64,000 nt of DNA from Morganella sibonii (GCF_040560245.1 NZ_JAKMWP010000009.1); one strand, 5' to 3'. Positions 33,123 to 42,437 are shown, counted from the first letter of the stretch. Program-made: numbers and translations. The notes: a model not told the origin generated them from the sequence alone.

Positions 33123-33151
33123 TTGCATGGTTCCGGGATTTTCTGTATGAT
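33123..33151 (+). promoter_or_regulatory. rpmE promoter
   Basis: TTGCAT and TATGAT are separated by exactly 17 bp, a strong sigma70 promoter. The leader of about 100 nt that follows can fold (GTGTCCGG pairing with CCGGATAGCGACAC), as expected for a ribosomal-protein leader. Confidence 0.75.
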
Positions 33152-33260
33152 CCGCCGCCTTTGGTAATTAAAATACCAGCGATAACTTATCATCAACACG
33201 ACGTGTGGTGTCCGGCAAAAAGGCCCGGATAGCGACACGGCCTTAACCGAGGTTTTCCCC

Positions 33261-33476
33261 ATGAAAAAAGGTATTCACCCTAACTACGCAGAAGTCACTG
33301 CAACCTGCTCTTGCGGCAATGTAATGAAAATTAACTCAACCGCAGGGCACGACTTCAACCTGGACGTCTGTGGCGAATGCCACCCGTTCTACACCGGTAA
33401 ACAGCGTGACGTTGCAAGCGGCGGCCGTGTTGATCGCTTCAACAAACGCTTCAGCGTTCCTTCTGCGAAGAAATAA
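33261..33476 (+). CDS. rpmE: 50S ribosomal protein L31
   Basis: This 71-residue large-subunit protein forms part of the bridge between ribosomal subunits. It is the zinc-binding (C+) type: CSCGN (about 16-20) and CGECHPFYTGKQR (about 37-49) supply the cysteines. The start MKKGIHPNYAEVTATC is typical. It is preceded by a strong promoter and followed by a bidirectional terminator shared with metJ. Confidence 0.98.
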   Translation: MKKGIHPNYAEVTATCSCGNVMKINSTAGHDFNLDVCGECHPFYTGKQRDVASGGRVDRFNKRFSVPSAKK

Positions 33477-33510
33477 TGGCACAGCGCGGCATGCCGCGCT
33501 CTGTTCCATA

Positions 33511-33551
33511 AAAAACGCCCTGAATGAAAATATTTCACAGGGCGTTTTTTT
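33511..33551. terminator. Terminator between rpmE and metJ
   Basis: AAAACGCCCTG and CAGGGCGTTTT form an 11-bp stem with A and T runs on each side. It serves the convergent genes rpmE and metJ. Confidence 0.85.
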
Positions 33552-33596
33552 ATGTCTGTTTCCGGGGTGATAAGTCGTATAACACGCGGATAAAAC

Positions 33597-33914
33597 TCAA
33601 TATTCCCACGTATCCGGGTCGACCCCATGCTGGCGCATAATTTCTTTCGCCACTTCCGGGATTTCATCGCTGCGTTCTTTGCGCAGGTCATCATCATCGG
33701 GCAGTGGCTGTCCGGTAAAAGCATGCAGAAATGCTTCACATAACAGTTCGCTATTGGTGGCATGACGCAGGTTATTCACCTGGCGGCGCGTGCGCTCATC
33801 CGTTAAAATTTTAAGCACTTTCAACGGGATAGAAACTGTAATCTTCTTTACCTGCTCACTTTTTTTGCCATGCTCAGCATAAGGGCTGATATATTCGCCG
33901 TTCCATTCAGCCAT
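33597..33914 (-). CDS. metJ: Methionine repressor MetJ
   Basis: This ribbon-helix-helix repressor uses S-adenosylmethionine as corepressor and binds tandem met boxes. It has 105 residues, as in E. coli. The DNA-contacting strand is KKITVSIPLKVLKILTDERT (near 22-41), and the helices include RRQVNNLRHATNSELLCEAF. It is divergent from metB with met boxes in the gap, so it represses both its own gene and metBL. A second met-box set precedes metF in this window. Confidence 0.98.
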   Translation of the reverse strand: MAEWNGEYISPYAEHGKKSEQVKKITVSIPLKVLKILTDERTRRQVNNLRHATNSELLCEAFLHAFTGQPLPDDDDLRKERSDEIPEVAKEIMRQHGVDPDTWEY

Positions 33915-34018
33915 GGATTACCTTGTTATCTTAGTCAGTTTGAGGAGGGTCGGGCGCAGAATTGTGCCAGACAGATATCGGTATTATCCCACTTGTATAT
34001 ATAACCGTAAAGCAGGAT

Positions 34019-34042
34019 GGATGTCCAGACATATTGACGTCT
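34019..34042. promoter_or_regulatory. Three tandem met boxes between metJ and metB
   Basis: GGATGTCC, AGACATAT and TGACGTCT are consecutive 8-mers related to AGACGTCT. This is the expected MetJ operator for metB and metJ. Confidence 0.85.
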
Positions 34043-34096
34043 AAATAAACCGCGGATATGCTGATAACTCGTTCGGTTACTGACAGGGAAAGAGGT

Positions 34097-35257
34097 ATGG
34101 CACGCAAACCCGCGACAGCGGCAATTCATAACGGACTTAATGAAGAGAACCAATTCGGCTGTGTCATACCGCCGGTGTATCTCTCGTCGACTTACAATTT
34201 TCCGGCTTTCGGCAGTCCGCGTGAGCATGACTATTCACGGCGCGGCAATCCCGGCCGGGATATCACCGGCCGCACACTGGCTGAGCTGGAAGGCGGTGCC
34301 GGGGCGGTGGTAACCAGCAGCGGGATGTCAGCACTGCATCTGCTGTTCACGGTGTTTTTATCACCCGGGGATGTGATTGTTGCCCCGCACGACTGTTACG
34401 GCGGTACTTACCGGCTGCTCGACAGCTGTCAGCAGCGCGGCCATTTTATTGTCCGTTTTGCGGATATGAACGATGAGGCGTCACTCAGTGCCGCACTGGC
34501 AGAAAAACCGAAACTGGTACTGATTGAAACGCCGGGCAATCCGCTGCTGCGGATCACGGATATCGCAGCGGTCAGTGAAAAAGCACATCAGGCCGGGGCA
34601 CTGGTGGCGGCAGATAACACATTTCTCAGCCCGGCATTACAGCAGCCGCTGGCGCTGGGCACGGATTTTGTCATCCATTCCTGCACCAAATACCTGAACG
34701 GACATTCTGATGTGGTGGCCGGTGTGGTGATCGCCGCAGATGCGGAACACTGTGAAACACTGGCGTGGTGGGCGAATAATATCGGTGTGACGCTGGGGGC
34801 GTTTGACAGCTATCTGCTGTTGCGCGGTATCCGCACCCTGATCCCGAGAATAACCTTACAGGAAAAAAATGCCCGCATCCTGGCGGATTATCTGGTGCAT
34901 CAGCCGCTGGTGAAGAAAGTGTATTATCCGGGACTGGAGACGCATCCCGGACATGAACTGGCGGCAAAGCAGCAGAAAGGATTCGGTGCAATGCTCAGTT
35001 TTGAAATTAATGGTGATGAAGCTGCAATTTCCCGCTTTTTATCTCACCTGTCTCTCTTTACACTAGCAGAGTCATTGGGCGGGGTGGAAACGCTGATTTC
35101 CCATGCCGCGACGATGACACATGCGGGAATGCCGGAGCAGGCACGGCATGCAGCGGGAATTTCAGACAGCTTATTACGTATTTCTGCGGGGATTGAGGAC
35201 AGCAGTGATTTGATTGCTGATCTGGATCGCGCATTTCAGTCAGTGACTAAGGGGTAA
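34097..35257 (+). CDS. metB: Cystathionine gamma-synthase
   Basis: This PLP enzyme condenses O-succinylhomoserine with cysteine to make cystathionine for methionine synthesis. It has 386 residues, identical in length to E. coli. The ATG at 34097 (MARKPATAAIHNGLNEENQ) fits the family; an upstream frame from 34058 is not conserved. The PLP lysine lies in FVIHSCTKYLNGHSDVVAG, and YSRRGNPGRD and TSSGMSALHL bind the cofactor phosphate. It lies 8 bp before metL, forming metBL under MetJ control. Confidence 0.98.
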   Translation: MARKPATAAIHNGLNEENQFGCVIPPVYLSSTYNFPAFGSPREHDYSRRGNPGRDITGRTLAELEGGAGAVVTSSGMSALHLLFTVFLSPGDVIVAPHDCYGGTYRLLDSCQQRGHFIVRFADMNDEASLSAALAEKPKLVLIETPGNPLLRITDIAAVSEKAHQAGALVAADNTFLSPALQQPLALGTDFVIHSCTKYLNGHSDVVAGVVIAADAEHCETLAWWANNIGVTLGAFDSYLLLRGIRTLIPRITLQEKNARILADYLVHQPLVKKVYYPGLETHPGHELAAKQQKGFGAMLSFEINGDEAAISRFLSHLSLFTLAESLGGVETLISHAATMTHAGMPEQARHAAGISDSLLRISAGIEDSSDLIADLDRAFQSVTKG

Positions 35258-35265
35258 GGGTAATC

Positions 35266-37704
35266 ATGAGTGCGTTGGCGATTGATGAATCAGTAAAAGG
35301 GCGTCAGTTACATAAATTCGGCGGCAGCAGCCTGGCAGATGCAAAATGTTATCTGCGGGTGGCGAATATTATGGCGAACTACAGTGAGCCGGATGACCTG
35401 ATGGTGGTATCTGCCGCGGGCAGTACCACCAACCAGCTGATTAACTGGGTCAAACTGAGTCAGAGTGATCGTGCTGCCGCAGAACAGGCGCGGCAGACCC
35501 TGCAACGCTATCAGACAACCCTTATCAGTGATTTACTGCCGGAAGTTCAGGCCAATGTTCTGATCTTTCAGTTTAATGATGATATTCAGCGCCTGGCAAC
35601 ACTGCTGGAAAATCCGCTGAATGATGTGATTTACGCGGAAGTGACAGGCCACGGGGAAATCTGGTCTGCCCGTCTGATGGCTCAGGTACTTCAGGAGCAG
35701 GGTATGGCCGCACAGTGGCTGGATGCCCGGACATTCCTGTGTGCGGAGCGGGCGGCTCAGCCGGAAGTGGATACCGCGCGGTCGCAGCCGCTGCTGGCAG
35801 AACTGCTGGCGCTGCATCCGGGTAAACGTCTGGTGGTGACCGGGTTTATCTCCCGTAACTCTGCCGGGGAAACCGTGCTGCTCGGCCGTAACGGCAGTGA
35901 CTATTCCGCCACCCAGGTCGGCGCGCTGGCCGGGGTGAAAAAAGTCACCATCTGGAGTGATGTTGCCGGGGTTTACAGCTCCGACCCGCGCAAAGTCAAA
36001 GATGCCTGTCTGTTGCCGCTGCTGCGTCTGGATGAAGCCAGTGAACTGGCACGTCTCGCCGCACCGGTGCTGCATACCCGCACATTACAGCCGGTGTCCG
36101 TCAGTGATATCGATTTACAGTTGCGCTGCAGCTATCAGCCTGAACAGGGTTCGACAAAAATTGAGCGTGTGCTGGCATCCGGTACCGGGGCGAAAATCGT
36201 GACAAACCATGATGAGGTTTGCCTGATTGATATCCGCCTGCCGGCCGGGGATGACGCGAAAGCGCGTTATAAAAGTATTGATCTGCTGCTTAAACGCAGC
36301 CAGATCCGCCCGCTGGCCGTTGGTCTGCATAATGATGACAATCTCATTCAGCTCAGTTATACCGCTGAAGTGGCAGACAGTGCTCTGCATGTGCTGGAAA
36401 GCGCCGGTCTGCCGGGCACACTGACTCTGCGTGACGGCTTCTCGCTGGTGGCACTGGTCGGAGCGGGAGTCTGTAAAAACCTGCTGCATTATCACCGTTT
36501 TTATCAGCAGCTCAAAGATCAGCCGGTGGAATTTATCTGGCAGGCGGAGGACGGCATCAGCCTGGTGGCGATTCTGCGTACCCGCCAGACCGGACATGTG
36601 ATTCAGGGTCTGCACCAGAGCCTGTTCCGTGCGGAAAAACAAATCGGTCTGATGGTCTTCGGCAAAGGGAATATCGGCAGCCGCTGGCTGGAGCTGTTCG
36701 CGCGTGAGCAGAGTAATCTCTCTGCCCGCAGCGGGTTTGAATTTATTCTGGCCGGAGTGGCGGACAGCGAACGGGCACTGCTCAGCTATGACGGGCTTGA
36801 TCCGAGCCGTGCACTGGCTTTCTTTAATGAAGAAGCGGAGCCGGTGGCAGATGAGGACACGCTGTATCTGTGGATGCGCAACCATCCGTTTGATGACCTG
36901 GTCATTATCGACCTGACCGCCAGCAAAGCACTGGCGGAAAGCTACGCCGATTTTGCCGCGTACGGTTTCCATGTTATCAGTGCCAACAAAATTGCCGGGG
37001 CGGCCAAAACCCGGGATTACCGTCAGATTCGCGATGCTTTCCGTAAAACCGGGCGTCACTGGCTGTACAATGCCACTGTCGGTGCCGGACTGCCGATCAA
37101 CCATTGTGTGCGCGATCTGCATGAAAGCGGTGACAGCATCCTGGCGATCAGCGGGATCTTCTCCGGCACACTTTCCTGGCTGTTCCTGCAATTCGACGGT
37201 ACCGTACCGTTCAGCGAGCTGGTGGAGCAGGCCTGGCAGCAGGGACTGACCGAGCCGGACCCGCGTATTGATTTGTCCGGTCAGGACGTAATGCGCAAGC
37301 TGATTATCCTTGCCCGCGAAGCCGGATATGAAATTGAGCCGGAAGATGTCCGTGTGGAATCCCTGGTGCCGGAAGCGGCACAGGAAGGCACCACCGATCA
37401 CTTCTTTGAGAATGTCACGGCACTGAATGAACAGATGGCCTGCCGGCTGGAAGCCGCCCGCGAAATGGGCATGGTGCTGCGCTACGTGGCCCGCTTTGAT
37501 GCTAACGGCAAGGCACGGGTCGGCGTGGAGGCGGTCAGGCCTGAACATCCGCTGGCGTCATTACAGCCGGGTGATAACCTTTTTGCGGTGGAAAGCCGCT
37601 GGTACCGTGATAATCCGCTGGTGATCCGCGGGCCGGGTGCCGGACGGGATGTCACCGCCGGGGCGATCCTGTCAGATTTAAACCGTCTGGCACAGTTATT
37701 GTAA
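35266..37704 (+). CDS. metL: Bifunctional aspartokinase II / homoserine dehydrogenase II
   Basis: This enzyme catalyses two steps of the aspartate pathway to methionine: phosphorylation of aspartate and reduction of aspartate semialdehyde to homoserine. It has 812 residues (E. coli 810). The kinase N-terminus has HKFGGSSLADAKCY and LGRNGSDYSATQVGAL. ACT-like regulatory repeats occupy about 310-460. The NAD(P) site of the dehydrogenase is LMVFGKGNIGSRWLELF, followed by NKIAGAAKTRDYRQ and YNATVGAGLPI. It is co-transcribed with metB. Confidence 0.98.
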   Translation: MSALAIDESVKGRQLHKFGGSSLADAKCYLRVANIMANYSEPDDLMVVSAAGSTTNQLINWVKLSQSDRAAAEQARQTLQRYQTTLISDLLPEVQANVLIFQFNDDIQRLATLLENPLNDVIYAEVTGHGEIWSARLMAQVLQEQGMAAQWLDARTFLCAERAAQPEVDTARSQPLLAELLALHPGKRLVVTGFISRNSAGETVLLGRNGSDYSATQVGALAGVKKVTIWSDVAGVYSSDPRKVKDACLLPLLRLDEASELARLAAPVLHTRTLQPVSVSDIDLQLRCSYQPEQGSTKIERVLASGTGAKIVTNHDEVCLIDIRLPAGDDAKARYKSIDLLLKRSQIRPLAVGLHNDDNLIQLSYTAEVADSALHVLESAGLPGTLTLRDGFSLVALVGAGVCKNLLHYHRFYQQLKDQPVEFIWQAEDGISLVAILRTRQTGHVIQGLHQSLFRAEKQIGLMVFGKGNIGSRWLELFAREQSNLSARSGFEFILAGVADSERALLSYDGLDPSRALAFFNEEAEPVADEDTLYLWMRNHPFDDLVIIDLTASKALAESYADFAAYGFHVISANKIAGAAKTRDYRQIRDAFRKTGRHWLYNATVGAGLPINHCVRDLHESGDSILAISGIFSGTLSWLFLQFDGTVPFSELVEQAWQQGLTEPDPRIDLSGQDVMRKLIILAREAGYEIEPEDVRVESLVPEAAQEGTTDHFFENVTALNEQMACRLEAAREMGMVLRYVARFDANGKARVGVEAVRPEHPLASLQPGDNLFAVESRWYRDNPLVIRGPGAGRDVTAGAILSDLNRLAQLL

Positions 37705-37825
37705 TTCGTCGGATTGTGATAACTAACGGGGTTAAATAATCTTAAACATCCTGTAATCAGAACAAAAGATGACTATAACGGGAATTATCTTATTACGTTA
37801 AAGGTACAGGGTTGATATAAATAAC

Positions 37826-37990
37826 GCATGGTGATGTTTCATAACGGACATATAACCATTATGGATGATGGCTGTGACAGGATGTCATGGTAAGGATATG
37901 CACCGGATGTGCTTCTTCTGACAGGATGTCAGTCTAAGGACAGAAACAATCCCGGCGGGATGCAATTAACGGATTTAATTGCATCCCGTT
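37826..37990 (+). ncRNA. Probable CsrA-sequestering small RNA (CsrB/CsrC/Rsm-like)
   Basis: Nine GGA triplets occur within 128 nt (37846-37973), and most sit in hairpin loops. TGACA-GGA-TGTCA (37875-37887), GCAC-CGGAT-GTGC (37900-37912) and CTGACA-GGA-TGTCAG (37918-37932) match the known CsrA target ACARGGAUGU. A 13-bp perfect stem (37957-37987) shows CGGAT in its loop. CCATT-ATGGA-TGATGG and GTCTAAGGACAG add further sites. A sigma70-like promoter (TTACGT, 17 bp, TATAAA) starts at about 37792. No T run directly follows the last stem, so the 3' end is uncertain; more GGA motifs continue to about 38165. No protein frame is credible. CsrA binding is inferred from this pattern. Confidence 0.7.
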
Positions 37991-38415
37991 ACTACTTTCA
38001 CTTCCCTGTTGTTTTCCCGCTGACATTAAACGTTTCTGCTGAATTTTTTCCCGCCGGACTGAGGATTTTTGCTCAGGCTGAATCGTTACTATTTTTGCCT
38101 TAATTCGCGATATCTGTCTGTAACGCTTGTTTTTCCCTTTCATTATGCTGCCGGGACGGATTTTTACCCGATAATGCGGTGACAGCCGGTGTACCGCATG
38201 ATGTCTGTGCGGCAATTAAATCTGATAAAGTCCTTTCAAAGCGCGTTTTTTTTGATATGAATATAGGGCAGAGATAAATGCAAGGGAACGGCGTCACAAA
38301 ATAAGAATTAATCCGTCGTATGAAATCACTAAGATGTACAGGACAGAGAACTGCCGGCTGAAAGTTCCTCACCGGCGGTCATAGGATTCTGCCGTCAATA
38401 AGGGTCAGGGGTCGT
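37991..38415. other. ppc leader and promoter region
   Basis: Further hairpins occur here: CTGAG-GATTTTTG-CTCAG near 38058, CGGG-ACGGATTTTTA-CCCG near 38151 and ATGCGGT-ACCGCAT near 38174-38201. Some could belong to the RNA upstream. The last 80 nt before ppc hold a GCCGG/CCGGC hairpin and a CsrA-like ACAGGACA (38338). No gene is seen. Confidence 0.45.
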
Positions 38416-41049
38416 ATGAATCAACAATATTCCGCAATGCGCAGTAACGTCAGTATGCTGGGAAAACTTCTCGGAGACACGATCAAAGAGGCTCAGGGTG
38501 AACATATTCTCGAAAAAGTAGAATCCATCCGTAAGTTATCCAAAGCATCACAGGCAGGTAATGAAATCCAGCGGCAGAAGCTGCTGATGACACTGCAAAA
38601 TCTATCCAACGAAGAACTGCTGCCGGTTGCCCGTGCATTTAACCAGTTCCTGAATTTAACCAACGTGGCGGAGCAGTATCACAGCATTTCGCCGCACGGT
38701 GAGGCGGCCAGCAATCCGGTCGCTCTGGCGGCGCTGTTTGATCAGCTGAAAGCCAAAAACTTTACCAATGAAGAGATGCGCAGGGCCGTGGATGAGCTTT
38801 CCATTGAGCTGGTGCTGACCGCGCATCCGACCGAAATTGCCCGCCGTACGCTGATCCATAAACTGGTGGCGGTGAATACCTGCCTTGCACAGCTGGATCA
38901 CGATGATCTGGCTGACTATGAGCATGATCGTATTATGCGCCGTCTGCGTCAGCTGGTGGCACAGGCCTGGCACACTGATGAAATCCGCAAAGACCGTCCG
39001 ACACCGCTTGATGAAGCGAAGTGGGGCTTTGCTGTGGTGGAAAACAGTCTGTGGGAAGGTGTTCCGGCGTTTCTGCGCGAATTTAATGAGCAGCTTGAGG
39101 CGTCACTGGACTATAACCTGTCCGTGGAAGCCACGCCGATCCGCTTTACCTCCTGGATGGGCGGTGACCGCGACGGTAACCCGAATGTGACCGCAGATAT
39201 CACCCGGCGTGTGCTGACCCTCAGCCGCTGGAAGGCTGCTGATCTGTTTTATAATGATATTCAGGTGCTGGTTTCCGAGCTTTCCATGAGTGAATGCACA
39301 CCGGAGCTGCGTGAGCGCGTGGGTGAAGATGCTGCCGAGCCGTATCGTGTGATCACCAAACAGCTGCGCGCCCGTCTGAAAAGCACACTGGACTATCTGG
39401 AACGCTGCCTGTCCGGTGAACCGGCGATTAAACCGGACAACCTGCTGACGGATAACGAAGAGTTATGGGAGCCGCTGTATCTCTGCTACCGCTCGCTGGT
39501 TGAGTGCGGCATGAAGATTATTGCCAACGGCCAGTTGCTGGATACATTGCGCCGTATCCGCTGCTTTGGTCTGCAACTGGTGCGTATTGATGTGCGTCAG
39601 GAAAGCACCCGTCACACTGAAGCACTGTCTGAACTGACACAATACCTCGGCCTCGGGAATTATGCTGACTGGCCGGAAGAGGAAAAGCAGGAGTTCCTGC
39701 TGCGTGAATTGCAGTCAAAACGCCCGCTGGTACCGCAGAACTGGCAGTGCAGCAATGAAACGCGTGAAGTCTTTGATACCTGCCGGGTGATTGCCGAATC
39801 ACCGGAAAATTCTGTCGCTTCCTATGTGATTTCGATGGCGAAAGTGCCGTCAGATGTTCTGGCCGTTAAACTGCTGCTGAAAGAATCCGGCAGCCCGGTC
39901 ACACTGCCGGTCGCACCGCTGTTTGAAACCCTGGATGACCTTAATAATGCGGAGAGTGTCATCACCCGCCTGCTGAGCATCGATTGGTACCGTAACCTGA
40001 TTAGTGACCGCCAGATGGTGATGATAGGTTACTCCGACTCCGCCAAAGATGCCGGGGTAATGGCGGCATCCTGGGCACAGTACCGCGCCCAGGATGCACT
40101 GATTAAAGTCTGTGCCCGCGAAGGTGTGACACTGACTCTGTTCCACGGCCGCGGCGGCACCATCGGCCGCGGGGGCGCACCGGCACATGCCGCACTGCTC
40201 TCACAACCACCGGGAAGCCTGAAAGGCGGCCTGCGCGTGACAGAGCAGGGTGAGATGATCCGCTTTAAATTTGGTCTGCCGCAGGTCACTATCAGCAGTC
40301 TGGCGATGTATGCCAGCGCCAGCCTGGAAGCGAATTTACTGCCGCCGCCGGAGCCGAAACCGGAATGGGCGGCGGTGATGGATCGCCTGTCTGAAGTTTC
40401 CTGTGAGATGTATCGTGACTATGTCCGTGAACAGCCGGATTTTGTTCCGTATTTCCGCGCGGCCACACCGGAGCAGGAGCTGGGTAAACTGCCGCTGGGC
40501 TCCCGCCCGGCAAAACGCCGTCCGACCGGCGGCGTGGAAACCCTCCGTGCGATCCCGTGGATTTTTGCCTGGTCGCAAAACCGTCTGATGCTGCCGGCCT
40601 GGCTGGGTGCGGGCGCGGCACTGAAAACAGCCGTGGATGAAGGTAACCGGGCTATGCTGGAAGTGATGTATTACCAGTGGCCGTTCTTCAGAACCCGCAT
40701 CGGTATGCTGGAAATGGTGTTCGCCAAGGTCGATTTATGGCTGGCGGAATACTATGACCAGCGCCTGGTCGAGCCGCGTCTGTGGCCGCTGGGGGCAAAA
40801 CTGCGTGAACAGTTATCAGAGGATATTAAGAGTGTCCTGATGATTTCCAAAGATGAGCAGTTAATGGCTGACCTGCCGTGGATTGCGGAATCTATCGCTT
40901 TGCGTAACGTGTATACCGATCCGCTCAACGTCTTACAGGCCGAACTGCTGCACCGTTCACGCGAATGTGATCAGTCTGACCCGCAGGTGGAACAGGCACT
41001 GATGGTGACTATCGCAGGTATTGCCGCCGGTATGCGTAACACCGGCTGA
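38416..41049 (+). CDS. ppc: Phosphoenolpyruvate carboxylase
   Basis: This enzyme carboxylates PEP to oxaloacetate to refill the TCA cycle and supply aspartate. It has 877 residues (E. coli 883). The catalytic His lies in VLTAHPTEIARRTL (about 135), and the active-site loop is FHGRGGTIGRGGAPAH (about 575). Other conserved stretches are SWMGGDRDGNPNVT and RAIPWIFAWSQNRLMLPAWLG. The C-terminus ends in MRNTG, the typical allosteric and tetramer end. A terminator follows. In E. coli it lies near argE; here metBL is on its other side. Confidence 0.98.
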   Translation: MNQQYSAMRSNVSMLGKLLGDTIKEAQGEHILEKVESIRKLSKASQAGNEIQRQKLLMTLQNLSNEELLPVARAFNQFLNLTNVAEQYHSISPHGEAASNPVALAALFDQLKAKNFTNEEMRRAVDELSIELVLTAHPTEIARRTLIHKLVAVNTCLAQLDHDDLADYEHDRIMRRLRQLVAQAWHTDEIRKDRPTPLDEAKWGFAVVENSLWEGVPAFLREFNEQLEASLDYNLSVEATPIRFTSWMGGDRDGNPNVTADITRRVLTLSRWKAADLFYNDIQVLVSELSMSECTPELRERVGEDAAEPYRVITKQLRARLKSTLDYLERCLSGEPAIKPDNLLTDNEELWEPLYLCYRSLVECGMKIIANGQLLDTLRRIRCFGLQLVRIDVRQESTRHTEALSELTQYLGLGNYADWPEEEKQEFLLRELQSKRPLVPQNWQCSNETREVFDTCRVIAESPENSVASYVISMAKVPSDVLAVKLLLKESGSPVTLPVAPLFETLDDLNNAESVITRLLSIDWYRNLISDRQMVMIGYSDSAKDAGVMAASWAQYRAQDALIKVCAREGVTLTLFHGRGGTIGRGGAPAHAALLSQPPGSLKGGLRVTEQGEMIRFKFGLPQVTISSLAMYASASLEANLLPPPEPKPEWAAVMDRLSEVSCEMYRDYVREQPDFVPYFRAATPEQELGKLPLGSRPAKRRPTGGVETLRAIPWIFAWSQNRLMLPAWLGAGAALKTAVDEGNRAMLEVMYYQWPFFRTRIGMLEMVFAKVDLWLAEYYDQRLVEPRLWPLGAKLREQLSEDIKSVLMISKDEQLMADLPWIAESIALRNVYTDPLNVLQAELLHRSRECDQSDPQVEQALMVTIAGIAAGMRNTG

Positions 41050-41075
41050 TATCACCAGCCCTTTTTTCACCCCGG

Positions 41076-41105
41076 ATGGCCGCCTTTATTTGCGGCCATT
41101 TTTTT
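41076..41105 (+). terminator. ppc terminator
   Basis: ATGGCCGC and GCGGCCAT form a stem followed by a run of seven or more T residues. Confidence 0.9.
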
Positions 41106-41193
41106 GGCGGCAGCCTGCCGGAAAAGAGTTGTATATTATCGTAATTAATAATATATAATAATATATATTATATAACTATCACTGGGGTGAAAA

Positions 41194-41529
41194 ATGTCCT
41201 ACTACAAAGATGTGATCAAAGATATCTCCGGCAACATGCAGGAATTACACAAAAATATTCCGGATGTGATGGGTGCGTTTATGACCATCATGCAAAGCAG
41301 CACGGCTGACGGCGCACTGGATAAAAAAACCAAAGAGCTGATTGCCGTGGCGATTGCCGTTGCCAACCGGTGTGACGGTTGTATTGGTTTTCACACTAAA
41401 ACACTGGTTGAACTGGGGGTTACAGAACAGGAGTTATCTGAAGCACTGGGTATTGCTATCGGGATGGGCGGCGGACCGTCTGTGATGTATGCGGCGAATA
41501 CATTAAAGGCATTTAAAGAGTTCTCATAA
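41194..41529 (+). CDS. Carboxymuconolactone decarboxylase / AhpD-like protein
   Basis: This 111-residue protein belongs to the CMD/AhpD-like family of small all-helical proteins, many of which are thiol peroxidase partners. The core KELIAVAIAVANRCDGCIGFHTKTLVELG has the CxxC pair and a downstream His (CDGCIGFH). No signal peptide is seen. It has its own AT-rich promoter region and a Shine-Dalgarno-like GGGG. It stands alone between ppc and two orphan genes, so the exact substrate is unknown; the redox CxxC suggests peroxide or quinone-related chemistry. Confidence 0.85.
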   Translation: MSYYKDVIKDISGNMQELHKNIPDVMGAFMTIMQSSTADGALDKKTKELIAVAIAVANRCDGCIGFHTKTLVELGVTEQELSEALGIAIGMGGGPSVMYAANTLKAFKEFS

Positions 41530-41597
41530 AGATATCGTCTTTTTGATACGGGTTACAGACGACAGTGTGTAACCCGTATTTTTTATCAAAAGTAAAA

Positions 41598-41655
41598 GGC
41601 GCTTTCTTAAAATACGGTAACCGGTTCATTCCTTACTATCTGTTTGTTTTTAATT
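41598..41655 (+). repeat. Conserved leader of the first orphan paralog
   Basis: GGCGCTTTCTTAAAATACGG, then TAACCGGTTCATTCCTTACT is repeated at 42438-42495 before the second paralog with few changes. It ends about 18 nt before the start codon. It may be a shared promoter or operator, or just duplicated DNA. Confidence 0.65.
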
Positions 41656-41672
41656 CAATGAGGAAAGAAAAA

Positions 41673-42317
41673 GTGCCAGTAAATGCAATAAATCGGCAAT
41701 CGTCTCATGAGACACAGATTACAGGGGAAAGCCGGAATATTTTTCAGGCGATAGCGGATAAGTTTGTCGCGGTTGTGAACAGTTGTAAAACATTCTCCAC
41801 GGGGTGCAGTACACAGAAGGATCATAATATACAAAAAGCGTGTGAAAGACTGGCCGCCCTGACGCTGGTGAAACCGGAAAGCTATACAACAAGTGAGATG
41901 AAAGAAAGTGCGGAAAAATTGGGTATGACATTGCCGTATGATACTGAATCTGTCAGTAAAAGAAATTTATCTGCTGCTGATTCTATCGGCAAGTTATTTA
42001 CTCTGAAAACAACAGAGTGTTCCGCACAGGAATTACATGACATGCTCAGCAAACAGCTGGATAAACCCGGAACTTCGCCGGAGATGCATGAAAAAATACA
42101 AACAATACTGGGTATGGCGGATGCAGGTACAAGCCGTGATGACATTAAAGATAAAGTATACGCTGACATGGTTGAACGTGGTGTGAATAAACTGAGGAGT
42201 GCTCTCAGCGCCGATATACTGAAGGAACATCGCAGGAATGAAATTGGCGGTAATGAAGTATTAGATCATGACATGGTTAAAGAACTTGAAAAATTGAGTA
42301 ATAGTTTATCTTCGTAA
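41673..42317 (+). CDS. Orphan protein, paralog 1
   Basis: This 214-residue protein starts at a GTG (41673) that aligns with the ATG of its paralog and has an AGGAAAG Shine-Dalgarno. An ATG 15 bases earlier (41658) and an ATG at 41565 are less likely. I recognise no family. Both copies share FQ-IADKFVAVVNSCKTFS, TGCSTQKDHNI, SAADSIGKL, CSAQELHDMLSKQLDKPGTS and a C-terminal helical region. Two cysteines in the first block and one in the second are conserved. It is predicted to be soluble and mostly helical with no signal peptide. It is duplicated in tandem and lies in accessory DNA next to an autotransporter. A secreted effector or a regulator is possible, unproven. Confidence 0.65.
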   Translation: MPVNAINRQSSHETQITGESRNIFQAIADKFVAVVNSCKTFSTGCSTQKDHNIQKACERLAALTLVKPESYTTSEMKESAEKLGMTLPYDTESVSKRNLSAADSIGKLFTLKTTECSAQELHDMLSKQLDKPGTSPEMHEKIQTILGMADAGTSRDDIKDKVYADMVERGVNKLRSALSADILKEHRRNEIGGNEVLDHDMVKELEKLSNSLSS

Positions 42318-42437
42318 TAAGAAAATTAAACGGGATACTGATATTCTGATACTTACTGGTTAAGTACTGAAAAGGCCGTAACATATATAGTTTCGGTCTT
42401 TCCTTCATTGCTTCATATTTTTTCACCCTGAGAAAAT

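Noticed and set aside
36115..37548. Long frame antisense to metL (477 codons)
   Set aside because: It is a shadow of the high-GC metL gene; metL is unambiguous and the antisense protein has no family features.
37909..38103. 64-codon frame with a lipoprotein-like start (MLLLTGC) downstream of metL
   Set aside because: It starts inside the hairpins of the proposed RNA, has no Shine-Dalgarno and runs through further structured DNA; likely chance.
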